A stretch of 10,191 nt of DNA from an uncultured Clostridia bacterium (GTDB lineage: Bacteria > Bacillota > Clostridia > Christensenellales > CAG-138). The notes below the pieces were generated by a model. That model was given only the letters and a program-made list of their open reading frames with translations. It was not told the DNA's origin and did not search any database. The position numbers were made by a program, and so were the translations under genes. Numbering within the stretch: the first letter of the stretch is position 1; every line of letters starts with the position of its first letter. The DNA is taken from positions 1 to 10,191 of the forward strand of contig CAMHDC010000026.1 in the NCBI GenBank assembly GCA_946183765.1, written 5' to 3'. Below, one piece after another: positions 1 through 7,053 of this stretch.

Positions 1-77
1 TGCGGCGTGAGATGGGCGCCGATATCGACGGCGCCTGCGGACAGCTGAGAAGGAGGGTGATCCATGAGATACAGTAG
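1..77 (+). CDS. rlmN: RlmN, 23S rRNA/tRNA adenine-C2 methyltransferase, C-terminal fragment
   Basis: This is the 3' end of a gene whose start lies before the window. The reading frame begins at base 3 and stops at TAG 75-77, leaving 24 residues. They contain DIDGACGQLRR, which matches the conserved C-terminal tail of the radical-SAM methyltransferase RlmN. The Cys encoded at 36-38 corresponds to the family cysteine that carries the methyl group during C2 methylation of adenosine in 23S rRNA and some tRNAs. The radical-SAM CxxxCxxC cluster motif is outside the window and cannot be checked. The gene overlaps the start of prpC by 14 bases, and the rlmN-prpC-prkC order is common in Firmicutes. 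The call rests on a short but characteristic motif plus that context. Confidence 0.85.
   Translation, partial: RREMGADIDGACGQLRRRVIHEIQ
51..56 (+). promoter_or_regulatory. Ribosome binding site of prpC
   Basis: A perfect AGGAGG lies 7 bases before the ATG at 64. It sits inside the last codons of rlmN and supports the chosen prpC start despite the overlap between the two genes. Confidence 0.85.
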
Positions 78-792
78 CCTTTCCGAGAAGGGCCGCCGCC
101 CCAACAACGAGGACGTGGTGTTCACCCGCTTCGATCCCCGCTATCCCCTGATCGCCGCCGTTTCCGACGGCATGGGCGGTCACGCGGCGGGCGAGGTGGC
201 CAGCCGCATCTCCATCGAGGCCCTGGACATGTGGACCAGGGAGCTGGTCGATGCGCCGCAAAACGTGCTGGTGGACGCCTTCTTCAACGCCAACGCCCAG
301 GTGATCTCCGCTGCCGAGGAGGACCACAAGCTGTCCGGCATGGGCGCCACGCTGGTGGCCGCCATCTTCTATCACGATCATTTCATCACCGCCAACATCG
401 GCGATTCTAGGCTGTATCTGGTGTCCTCCGGCGAGATCCGCCAGGTCACCTTCGACCACTCCTACGTGCAGGAGCTGGTGCGCCGCGGTTTCCTCACCGC
501 TGAGGAAGCCCGGAATCATCCCAGGAAGAACGTGATCACCCGCTGCATCGGCTCCGAGGCTTCCTTCGAGCCGGATGTATTCTATACACGCTGGAATCCC
601 AAGGATTTGGTCATCCTTTGTTCGGACGGTCTCTGCGACGCGCTGCGGGAGGAGGATATCCTCGCTCTCGTGCAGCAGAAGACTGAGTTGGACACACTCT
701 GCCATGCACTGGCGAAGGCAGCCTACGATAAGGGCAGTGCCGATAACATCTCCCTGGTCCTAGTCCGTAACGAAGGGGGTGTTGAGCTGTGA
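64..792 (+). CDS. prpC: PP2C-family Ser/Thr protein phosphatase PrpC (Stp)
   Basis: A 242-residue cytosolic metal-dependent phosphatase that would remove phosphates from substrates of the adjacent PrkC kinase and from the kinase itself. All PP2C landmarks are present in order: NNED (14-17), SDGMGGHAAGE (34-44), GMGATL (92-97), NIGDSRLYL (111-119), CSDGLCD (186-192) and DNISLVLV (227-234). The expected Mn/Mg ligands Asp17, Asp35, Asp188 and Asp227 are therefore intact. Length is close to B. subtilis PrpC (about 254 residues), with no membrane segment or extra domain. The ATG at 64 has a perfect ribosome binding site. The stop overlaps the prkC start by 4 bases, a layout that favours coupled synthesis of phosphatase and kinase. 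Confidence 0.97.
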   Translation: MRYSSLSEKGRRPNNEDVVFTRFDPRYPLIAAVSDGMGGHAAGEVASRISIEALDMWTRELVDAPQNVLVDAFFNANAQVISAAEEDHKLSGMGATLVAAIFYHDHFITANIGDSRLYLVSSGEIRQVTFDHSYVQELVRRGFLTAEEARNHPRKNVITRCIGSEASFEPDVFYTRWNPKDLVILCSDGLCDALREEDILALVQQKTELDTLCHALAKAAYDKGSADNISLVLVRNEGGVEL

Positions 793-2330
793 CACCGGAT
801 ATCATCGACGGCAAATATCGCGTCATCCGTGAGGTGGGCAGCGGCGGAATGGCCCACGTCTACCGAGCCATCAATATGTCCTCCCGCAAGGTCGTCGCCG
901 TGAAGATGCTGAAGGAGGAATACCTGAACGACAGAGAGTTTCTCCGCCGTTTCGAGCGGGAAGCCAAGGCCAGCCTCGCCCTGTCCCATGAGAACATCGT
1001 CCGCGCCTTCGGCGTGGGGGACGACAACGGCGTACCCTACATCGTATTGGAGTATGTAGAAGGCAAGACCCTGAAGGAACTGATCCAGGAGAGCCCCGGC
1101 GGACACCTGTCCGTGCAGCAAGCCATCGGCATCTGCAGCCAGATTTTGGATGCCCTCTCCTACGCCCATGCCAATGGGATCATCCATCGGGACGTGAAGC
1201 CCCAGAACGTGATCGTCACCGCCCGCGGCAAGGCCAAGCTGGCAGATTTCGGCATTGCCCGGGAAGTCACCGCCAGCACCGTGACTTTCACCGGGAAAAA
1301 CGTGGTCGGTTCCGTACATTATATCTCCCCGGAGCAGGCTAAAGGACTGCCCGTGACGGAGGAAAGCGATATCTACTCCACCGGCATCTCCCTTTACGAG
1401 ATGCTCACCGGTACCGTTCCCTTCATCGGCGATACTACGGTGGCTACGGCGCTGATGCATCTTTCCGAGACGCCTACACCGCCTCAGGAGCTGAATCCGG
1501 CCATTCCCCCCGCTCTCAACGATATCGTGCTCAGGGCTATCGAAAAGGACCCGCAGATGCGTTATTCCAGCGCTAAGCTCATGCGCTCCGATCTCATCCG
1601 GTCCCTGTCCCATCCCAACGGCACCTTTGCCCGGGACAGGGAATCCAAGGAGACGAAGACGCCCGGCCGACGCATGTCGCTTTCCGTATACGCCTGGATA
1701 TCCATCTCCGTCTTCACGCCCATATTGGTGATCTTTTTGGCATATCTCGGCTTTGTGAACCACTGGTGCGCCGGCAAAGAAGTCGCAGAAGAAACCGTTC
1801 TGCCTACAGCCACTGCCAGTGCCAACGTGGCGAGCGTCACCGTGACGGCCCTTCCGGAGCAGACCGACATCCATCAGGCCATGCCTCTGGTAACGGGGCG
1901 TCGGCTGGACGACGCGCTTAAAGCTTTGCACGACGCGGGGTTTACGGATATCTACGTATCCACCGAATACGCCCTCGACGACCCCCGTACCGGCACCATC
2001 ATCCAGCAGAGCCAGCCCGGGAACGCCGCTCCCGATACGGCTGAACCCATATTCCTCACGCTCCTGTTGGAAAAGCGCGGCAAGTATAAGGCGGACGTGG
2101 CTTTTATGCTGGACATCCCCGAAAACGATTCCCGAGTGCAGATCGTGTATCGGACCAGCAACACGGACAACATCGATTACTCCGTCATCCTGTACGAGAC
2201 GGTACGCACCAAGGAGACCATGGTTTCCATCAGCGCCACGGTCTACAGCAACGATCCCGCTACCCGGACTTTATATCTGTTGGTGAACGGAGAGGAAGTC
2301 CGATCTCAGGACGTGAAGTTTTCGGAGTAA
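789..2330 (+). CDS. prkC: PASTA-domain Ser/Thr protein kinase PrkC (Stk1), single PASTA repeat
   Basis: A 513-residue single-pass membrane kinase with its catalytic domain inside the cell and a sensor outside. The kinase domain (about 10-272) has the glycine loop GSGGMAHVY (17-25), VAVK with Lys39, HRDVKPQN (133-140), DFG (153-155) and SPE (180-182). The activation loop has the T-x-T-x-T pattern (Thr164, 166, 168) expected for autophosphorylation. One membrane helix spans about 302-322. Outside are one PASTA repeat (about 363-428), which in this family binds muropeptides and lipid II, and a beta-rich tail (about 435-513) resembling the Ig-like tail of PrkC. B. subtilis PrkC is about 648 residues with three PASTA repeats, so this is a short form. 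The start is GTG, overlapping the prpC stop by 4 bases, with a G-rich ribosome binding site near 775-779. The missing repeats are not explained by a visible frameshift. Confidence 0.96.
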   Translation: MTPDIIDGKYRVIREVGSGGMAHVYRAINMSSRKVVAVKMLKEEYLNDREFLRRFEREAKASLALSHENIVRAFGVGDDNGVPYIVLEYVEGKTLKELIQESPGGHLSVQQAIGICSQILDALSYAHANGIIHRDVKPQNVIVTARGKAKLADFGIAREVTASTVTFTGKNVVGSVHYISPEQAKGLPVTEESDIYSTGISLYEMLTGTVPFIGDTTVATALMHLSETPTPPQELNPAIPPALNDIVLRAIEKDPQMRYSSAKLMRSDLIRSLSHPNGTFARDRESKETKTPGRRMSLSVYAWISISVFTPILVIFLAYLGFVNHWCAGKEVAEETVLPTATASANVASVTVTALPEQTDIHQAMPLVTGRRLDDALKALHDAGFTDIYVSTEYALDDPRTGTIIQQSQPGNAAPDTAEPIFLTLLLEKRGKYKADVAFMLDIPENDSRVQIVYRTSNTDNIDYSVILYETVRTKETMVSISATVYSNDPATRTLYLLVNGEEVRSQDVKFSE

Positions 2331-2336
2331 ACGGCG

Positions 2337-3203
2337 ATGGAAGGGTCTATCATCAAAGGTGTAGGCGGGTTCTACTACGTTTCCACCGATCAGGGCGAGA
2401 TCACTTGTAAAGCAAAAGGCGTCTTCCGTCGGGAGGGTATCACCCCGGTGGTGGGTGATCGGGTGCGTATCACGCGCCACGATTCCGGGTATGCTCAGAT
2501 CGACGAGATCCTGCCTCGCCGGAATCTGCTGATTCGCCCGGCTGTGGCGAACATCGACCGGCTACTCATCGTTTTATCCGGGCATCTGCCTGAACCCGAT
2601 TGGCTGCTGGCCGACAAGCTGATCGTGCAGGCCACGCTGAACCATATCGAGCCGGTGATGGTCCTCAATAAGGCGGACGAAGCGGAGGACGCCATTTTGG
2701 AAGCGTTCGAAAGGGACTACAGGCTCTTTCCCCGGGTGGTGGTTTCCGCCCTGTCCGGGGAGGGGCTGCAGGGGCTGAAGGACGCCATCACCGGAAAGGT
2801 ATGCTGCTTCGCGGGCCAGTCTGCGGTGGGCAAATCGTCCCTGATGAACGCCCTGCTGCCGGAGCTGGATCTGCCCGTGGGGGAGCTTACCCGCAAAACG
2901 GACCGAGGCAAGCACACCACCCGTCACGCCCAGCTGTGGCCCTGCTTCGGCGGCGCCCTGCTGGATACACCCGGCTTCTCCCTCTACGAACCGGAGAGTT
3001 TCGACGAACTGCTGCTGCAGGGCTGTTATCCGGAGTTTAAGGCAGCGTCACCCTGCCGGTTCCCGGGGTGTATGCATATCAGCGAGCCCGGCTGCGGCGT
3101 GAAGGCGCTGTTGTCGGACGGTCAGCTGTCCCCAGCCCGGTATGAACGATACGTTCAGATCGCTAAAGATTTTACTTTCAGGAGGAAACACCAATATGAT
3201 TAA
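2337..3203 (+). CDS. rsgA: Small ribosomal subunit biogenesis GTPase RsgA (YloQ/CpgA)
   Basis: A 288-residue circularly permuted GTPase that acts late in 30S subunit assembly. An N-terminal OB-fold (about 1-65) precedes GTPase motifs in permuted order: G4 NKAD (111-114), G5-like SALSG (137-141), G1 GQSAVGKSS (160-168), the GKHTT switch region (191-195) and G3 DTPG (210-213). A C-terminal zinc site follows, formed by Cys240, Cys245, His247 and Cys253. All parts are present and the length is typical. The ATG at 2337 is 6 bases after the prkC stop; its GGAG (2324-2327) lies within the end of prkC. In B. subtilis the orthologue CpgA is a reported PrkC substrate, which fits its place beside the kinase. 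That the same holds here is inference. Confidence 0.97.
   Translation: MEGSIIKGVGGFYYVSTDQGEITCKAKGVFRREGITPVVGDRVRITRHDSGYAQIDEILPRRNLLIRPAVANIDRLLIVLSGHLPEPDWLLADKLIVQATLNHIEPVMVLNKADEAEDAILEAFERDYRLFPRVVVSALSGEGLQGLKDAITGKVCCFAGQSAVGKSSLMNALLPELDLPVGELTRKTDRGKHTTRHAQLWPCFGGALLDTPGFSLYEPESFDELLLQGCYPEFKAASPCRFPGCMHISEPGCGVKALLSDGQLSPARYERYVQIAKDFTFRRKHQYD
3180..3185 (+). promoter_or_regulatory. Ribosome binding site that fixes the rpe start
   Basis: A perfect AGGAGG lies 10 bases before the ATG at 3196. It selects that start over the in-frame ATG at 3142, which has no ribosome binding site and would add 18 residues absent from the usual Rpe N-terminus. Confidence 0.85.
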
Positions 3204-3840
3204 GATCGCCCCCTCCATCCTGTCCGCCGACTTCGCCCGCATGGGTGAGGATGTTCGGATGCTGGAAGCAAACGGTGCGGATTGGATCCACTTTGATGTG
3301 ATGGACGGCCACTTCGTGCCCAATATAACCTTCGGTCCCGCCATGTGCAAGGCTGTCCGTCCCCACACGAAGCTGCCCTTGGACGTGCACCTCATGGTGG
3401 ACCGCCCCGGTGACTGGGTCAATCCCTTCCGGGACGCAGGGGCCGATATCCTGACCTTCCATGTGGAGGCAGAGACTCATGTGCATGGCCTGCTGCAAAC
3501 CATCCACAATGCCGGTATGAAGGCGGGCGTGGTGTTGAACCCGGCTACCCCTCTATGTATGTGCGAGGAGGTGCTGGAGGACTGCGACATGGTGCTGCTT
3601 ATGAGTGTGAATCCCGGCTTCGGGGGACAAAAATTCATTTCCCAGGTGCTTAGAAAGGTGGAAGCTCTGAACGCCATCAAATTGCAGCGCGGTCTTCCCT
3701 TTGAAATCGAGATGGATGGCGGCGTCAACGCCAAGACGGCGCCTCTCTGCCGTCAAGCCGGCGCCACCGTTTTGGTGGCCGGCAGTGCTGTGTTCAGCGC
3801 AAACGATCCCGGGGATATGATCCGGCAGCTGCGTGGCTAA
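3196..3840 (+). CDS. rpe: Ribulose-phosphate 3-epimerase
   Basis: A 214-residue cytosolic TIM-barrel enzyme that interconverts D-ribulose 5-phosphate and D-xylulose 5-phosphate in the pentose phosphate pathway. From the chosen ATG the protein begins IAPSILSADFARM, the standard family N-terminus. The metal and catalytic residues are in place: His32 and Asp34 (IHFDVMDGHFVPN), His65 (LDVHLMV) and Asp174 (EMDGGVN). The phosphate-binding loops NPGFGGQKF (139-147) and VAGSAVF (194-200) are also present. The start overlaps the rsgA stop by 8 bases, and the end overlaps the following YihY gene by 8 bases. In many Firmicutes rsgA and rpe are followed by thiamine pyrophosphokinase (thiN); that gene is not found here. 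No defect is visible. Confidence 0.97.
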   Translation: MIKIAPSILSADFARMGEDVRMLEANGADWIHFDVMDGHFVPNITFGPAMCKAVRPHTKLPLDVHLMVDRPGDWVNPFRDAGADILTFHVEAETHVHGLLQTIHNAGMKAGVVLNPATPLCMCEEVLEDCDMVLLMSVNPGFGGQKFISQVLRKVEALNAIKLQRGLPFEIEMDGGVNAKTAPLCRQAGATVLVAGSAVFSANDPGDMIRQLRG

Positions 3841-4675
3841 GCTTCGCTCTCTTTTCAACCGAGTCAGCGGGCTTTTCAACGAGCTGAGTGATCGGGGACT
3901 CGTGACCTGCGCCGCTTCCTGCGCCTTTTACTCCTTCCTGTCCCTGTTTCCCATGGCCGCTCTCGCCGCCTCATTGATACCTTGCTTGGGTATCGACCGG
4001 GCGGCTTTGTTGCGCTTTTGGGGCAGCGTCGTCCCGGCAGGTGTGGATTCGCTGCTGCAGACGATCCTGTCCAACGTATATGAACACGTTTTCCCCGCTC
4101 TGCCCCTCTCCATTTTGGCTCTTCTGTGGTCTGCCGCCCAGGCCTTCTCGGAACTGCTGAAGGGTATGGCTGCTATGACCGATCCCGCCAGGCGAACCGG
4201 TTTTTTCACACGTCGTCTGCGGGCTATCCTGCTGACCGCGGCGTTGTTGACGGCCTTGATGCTGTCGATATCGTTGCTGATCTTTGGCGCAAGGATCGTG
4301 CTGTTCTTAGGGCTTTTGTTTCCTCAGACCGCCGGGTGGCTGGTGCTGTTCCTTCGCCTTAGGTACGTGTTCATGGTCCTGCTGCTTTGGCTTCTGTTCA
4401 TCTTTCTCTATCGATCCATTCCCGGTCAGCGATTCACCTTTCGGGAGGTTCGCACCGGGGCTGCCCTGGCTGCGGCGGCCTGGATTGTCTTTTCCACCCT
4501 GTTCTCCCTGTATGCCGGCCGATTCTTCGACCTGACCCTGTACGGAGGCATGGCGTCCATGGCGCTCACCATGCTGTGGCTTTTCTATTGCCAGTATATC
4601 GTGCTCGTGGGCGCCGGTGTCTGTGCCAAAAAGCGCAGTAAAAAGGAAGCCGTGCTTGCAGCGACAGCTTCCTAA
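3833..4675 (+). CDS. YihY/BrkB-family integral membrane protein
   Basis: A 280-residue polytopic membrane protein of the YihY/virulence factor BrkB family. It was formerly misannotated as ribonuclease BN, and its molecular role is not settled. Hydrophobic segments lie near residues 27-50, 88-108 (weaker), 130-162, 170-193, 206-229 and 238-263, giving about six membrane helices. Family signs are the AASCAFYSFLSLFP stretch in the first helix and YGGMASMALTMLWLFYCQYIVLVGA-like sequence in the last (about 237-261). The C-terminus is short and Lys-rich (KKRSKK). The GTG start at 3833 overlaps the rpe stop and has only a weak ribosome binding site, so translation may depend on coupling to rpe. It is the last gene of the + operon. 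Its final codons contain the terminator of the opposite operon. Confidence 0.9.
   Translation: MAKLRSLFNRVSGLFNELSDRGLVTCAASCAFYSFLSLFPMAALAASLIPCLGIDRAALLRFWGSVVPAGVDSLLQTILSNVYEHVFPALPLSILALLWSAAQAFSELLKGMAAMTDPARRTGFFTRRLRAILLTAALLTALMLSISLLIFGARIVLFLGLLFPQTAGWLVLFLRLRYVFMVLLLWLLFIFLYRSIPGQRFTFREVRTGAALAAAAWIVFSTLFSLYAGRFFDLTLYGGMASMALTMLWLFYCQYIVLVGAGVCAKKRSKKEAVLAATAS
4640..4673 (-). terminator. Intrinsic terminator of the mutS2 (- strand) operon
   Basis: Read on the - strand, a 7-bp stem AGGAAGC (4673-4667) pairs with GCTTCCT (4650-4644) around a 16-base loop, and the stem is followed at once by a run of T (4644-4640). This is the classical hairpin plus U-tract. It starts 15 bases after the mutS2 stop and lies inside the last codons of the YihY gene. 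On the + strand the same hairpin is followed by AAAACAAATC rather than T, so it should work in one direction only. The long loop makes it a moderate rather than strong terminator on inspection. Confidence 0.65.
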
Positions 4676-4687
4676 AACAAATCTTCC

Positions 4688-7051
4688 TTATTTCAATGTG
4701 ACCACCGTGACGCCGGCGTCCCCTTCCCCGTAGGCCCCGATCCGATAGGATTTGACCCGGGGATGGTTCTTGAGATATGCCTGAATGCCCGCCCGCAAAG
4801 CGCCGGTGCCCTTGCCGTGGATGATGTTGAACTCCTTTCGACCGTTCCGAGCGCACAGATCGATATACCGATCCACCTCCAGCATACCGTCGTCCACGGT
4901 CATGCCCCGCAGATCCAGGTCCATCTTGACCTCCTGTATATCCTGCAGGATGGGCTTCCCCGTGACGGGCGTCCGCTTCTTCTGAACCTTGGGCAAAGGT
5001 CGAAGGTCCGAAAGTGGCACGTTCATCTTGATGACTCCCGCCTGGATCTGCACCATGCCGCGGGCATCGGGGCCTTTAAGCACCGTAGCTGTGTTATGGA
5101 TGCTGATCACGTGATAACTCTCCCCTGTCTTCACCGTCTTAGGTGCTTCGCCCAGATCCTCCTCAGGCAGGGCTGTATCCGCAAGATCGTTTTCCGAGGC
5201 GCGCATGCCGTCTCTGGCCTGCTGAATGGCTCGTTCCAAGGCCTTATAGTCGATGTTCTTTATATTTCTCAGCTCTGTGATGAGCCGCTCCATCTCCCGC
5301 CGGGTCTGGCGCACGATGTCCCGGGCATCCTCCCTGGCCTTGTTGCGCAGGGTGGTCCGTTCCTCGTCCAGCTTACGCTTCTCCTTCTCGTAATCGTTTC
5401 TAAGCTTCTCCGCTTCCCACAGGGCCAGCTGCGCGTCGTGGCGAGCCTTTTCGGCGATCCGCCGCTGCTCCTCCGCTCCGCTGAGCACGTCCTCGAAGGC
5501 CACGTCCTCCTTCTTCAGGAACTGTCTGGCCCGGTCGATTACCTCGGAAGAAAGGCCCAATCTGCGACTGATCTCAAAGGCGTTGGACTTGCCGGGGATG
5601 CCGATATAGAGCCGATAGGTGGGACAAAGCCGATCCACGTCGAATTCCATGGAGGCGTTCTGCATCCCGTCCCGAGAGAGCGCAAATGCCTTGATCTCGC
5701 TGTAATGGGTGGTGGCCATGGTCCGGCATCCCTGCGCCTGAAGTCGTTCCAAGATGGCCTGGGCCAGCGCCGCGCCTTCCAAGGGATCTGTGCCGGCGCC
5801 CAGTTCGTCAAGGAGCACCAGGGTATGCGCGTCGGCCTGTTCGATAATAGACACCAGGTTGGTCATGTGCGCGCTGAAGGTGGACAGGCTCTGCTCGATG
5901 GACTGCTCGTCGCCGATATCTGCAAAGACCTGGTCGAAGATGGATACCTCGCTCCCCTCCTCCGCCGGCAGGAACAGGCCGCACATGGCCATGAGGGTAA
6001 AGAGGCCCACCGTCTTCAAAGTTACCGTTTTACCGCCGGTGTTGGGGCCGGTGATGATGAGGGTGTCGAATTCTTCGCCCAGCCACAGCGTGACGGGCAC
6101 TACCTTTTCCTTGTCTATCAATGGATGGCGGGCGTTTACCAGCTTCAGGCGACCCTCCTCATTGAGCTTGGGGCGGATGCCGCCGTAATCCCGCGCCAGA
6201 ACGGCTTTGGCAAAGATGCAGTCCAAGCGTCCCAGCAGCAGCAAACTGTCGAAGAGCTCGTCAGCAAAGGGCTGCAGCAGGGCGGTCAGCCCCGCTAAAA
6301 TGCGCTCTATCTCCTTTTGCTCATCCAGCAGAAGCTTCTTATACTCGTTCCCCAGCTCCACCACCGCCGCAGGTTCGATGAACAGGGTCTGCCCCGTGCC
6401 GCTTTGGTCGTGGATGAGGCCGGGGATCTGCCGCCGATGCTCCGCCTTCACCGGGATAGTGTAGCGGCCGTTGCGCATGGTGATGATGGGATCCTGCAGA
6501 TATTTCTGATCTCCGGCACTGCGGATGATGCTGTTGAGCTTGTCCCGCACCTTCTCCGTGGTAATCTTCATTTGCCGCCGGATGCGGGCCAATTCCGGCG
6601 AGGCATTGTCCGCCATCTCCTCCTCGGAGAGGATGCAGCGGGCGATCTCATTCTCGATGGCAGGCTGAGCTGTGAGCCTGTTGGCTAACAGGCATAGAAG
6701 TCCGTCGCCTCCCTGCTCCTTGCCGCCCAGAATCGCTTCCCTGGCCCGGCGAGAAACCTTGAGGCACCGTTCCGCCCCCAGCAGTTCTCCCATGGACAGG
6801 GCCAGCACCGCACTCATGCGCCGAAGGGAGCCGCGGATATCAGGGAACACATCGATGGGCGTGTGACCCAGCCGCCAGAAAACTGATTCCGCCTCCATGG
6901 TCTCCTGCAAAAGGCGCTCCGCCTCTGGCAATGACGCAGCCGGAGACAGGGCATCCACCGTTGCCTTTCCTAAGTCGGAAACGGCATAACCCCGCAGCAT
7001 GGCCTGGATCTTGTTCAGTTCAAGGGTGTGTATGGTTCTTTCCGATATCAT
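4688..7051 (-). CDS. mutS2: MutS2, ATPase with Smr endonuclease domain
   Basis: A 787-residue protein, nearly the same length as B. subtilis MutS2 (785). The N-terminal core and clamp region (about 1-320) leads to a MutS-type ATPase with Walker A GPNTGGKT (335-342), Walker B LLDELGAGTDP (413-423) and TTHYSEIKAFA (447-457). A charged coiled coil follows (about 515-625), then a small beta-rich linker domain (about 642-685), then a C-terminal Smr domain (about 711-787) with LDLRG (712-716) and HGKGTGALR (745-753). MutS2 lacks the mismatch-recognition domain of MutS. It has been linked to suppression of homologous recombination and, in B. subtilis, to rescue of collided ribosomes. Both the ATPase and the nuclease motifs look intact. 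The ATG is 2 bases after the htrA stop and no clear ribosome binding site is seen, so translation is probably coupled to htrA. Confidence 0.97.
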   Translation of the reverse strand: MISERTIHTLELNKIQAMLRGYAVSDLGKATVDALSPAASLPEAERLLQETMEAESVFWRLGHTPIDVFPDIRGSLRRMSAVLALSMGELLGAERCLKVSRRAREAILGGKEQGGDGLLCLLANRLTAQPAIENEIARCILSEEEMADNASPELARIRRQMKITTEKVRDKLNSIIRSAGDQKYLQDPIITMRNGRYTIPVKAEHRRQIPGLIHDQSGTGQTLFIEPAAVVELGNEYKKLLLDEQKEIERILAGLTALLQPFADELFDSLLLLGRLDCIFAKAVLARDYGGIRPKLNEEGRLKLVNARHPLIDKEKVVPVTLWLGEEFDTLIITGPNTGGKTVTLKTVGLFTLMAMCGLFLPAEEGSEVSIFDQVFADIGDEQSIEQSLSTFSAHMTNLVSIIEQADAHTLVLLDELGAGTDPLEGAALAQAILERLQAQGCRTMATTHYSEIKAFALSRDGMQNASMEFDVDRLCPTYRLYIGIPGKSNAFEISRRLGLSSEVIDRARQFLKKEDVAFEDVLSGAEEQRRIAEKARHDAQLALWEAEKLRNDYEKEKRKLDEERTTLRNKAREDARDIVRQTRREMERLITELRNIKNIDYKALERAIQQARDGMRASENDLADTALPEEDLGEAPKTVKTGESYHVISIHNTATVLKGPDARGMVQIQAGVIKMNVPLSDLRPLPKVQKKRTPVTGKPILQDIQEVKMDLDLRGMTVDDGMLEVDRYIDLCARNGRKEFNIIHGKGTGALRAGIQAYLKNHPRVKSYRIGAYGEGDAGVTVVTLK

Positions 7052-7053
7052 CG

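Noticed and set aside
723..1931. A 402-codon open frame on the - strand
   Set aside because: It is antisense to prkC. Its Gly/His/Asp-rich composition mirrors the kinase codons and shows no domain.
3142..3195. An N-terminal extension of rpe by 18 residues from the ATG at 3142
   Set aside because: It would overlap rsgA by 62 bases, has no ribosome binding site, and the extra residues do not fit the family N-terminus. The ATG at 3196 has a perfect AGGAGG.
4709..4720. A perfect 12-base palindrome, GACGCCGGCGTC, as a + strand terminator or binding site
   Set aside because: No T-run follows it on either strand, and it encodes the conserved end of the Smr domain. A short GC palindrome is expected by chance in GC-rich coding sequence.
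4763..6298. A 511-codon open frame on the + strand
   Set aside because: It lies wholly antisense to mutS2, which has all its family motifs. The translation is rich in His, Leu and Arg with no recognisable domain, as expected from the GC-rich third positions of the real gene.
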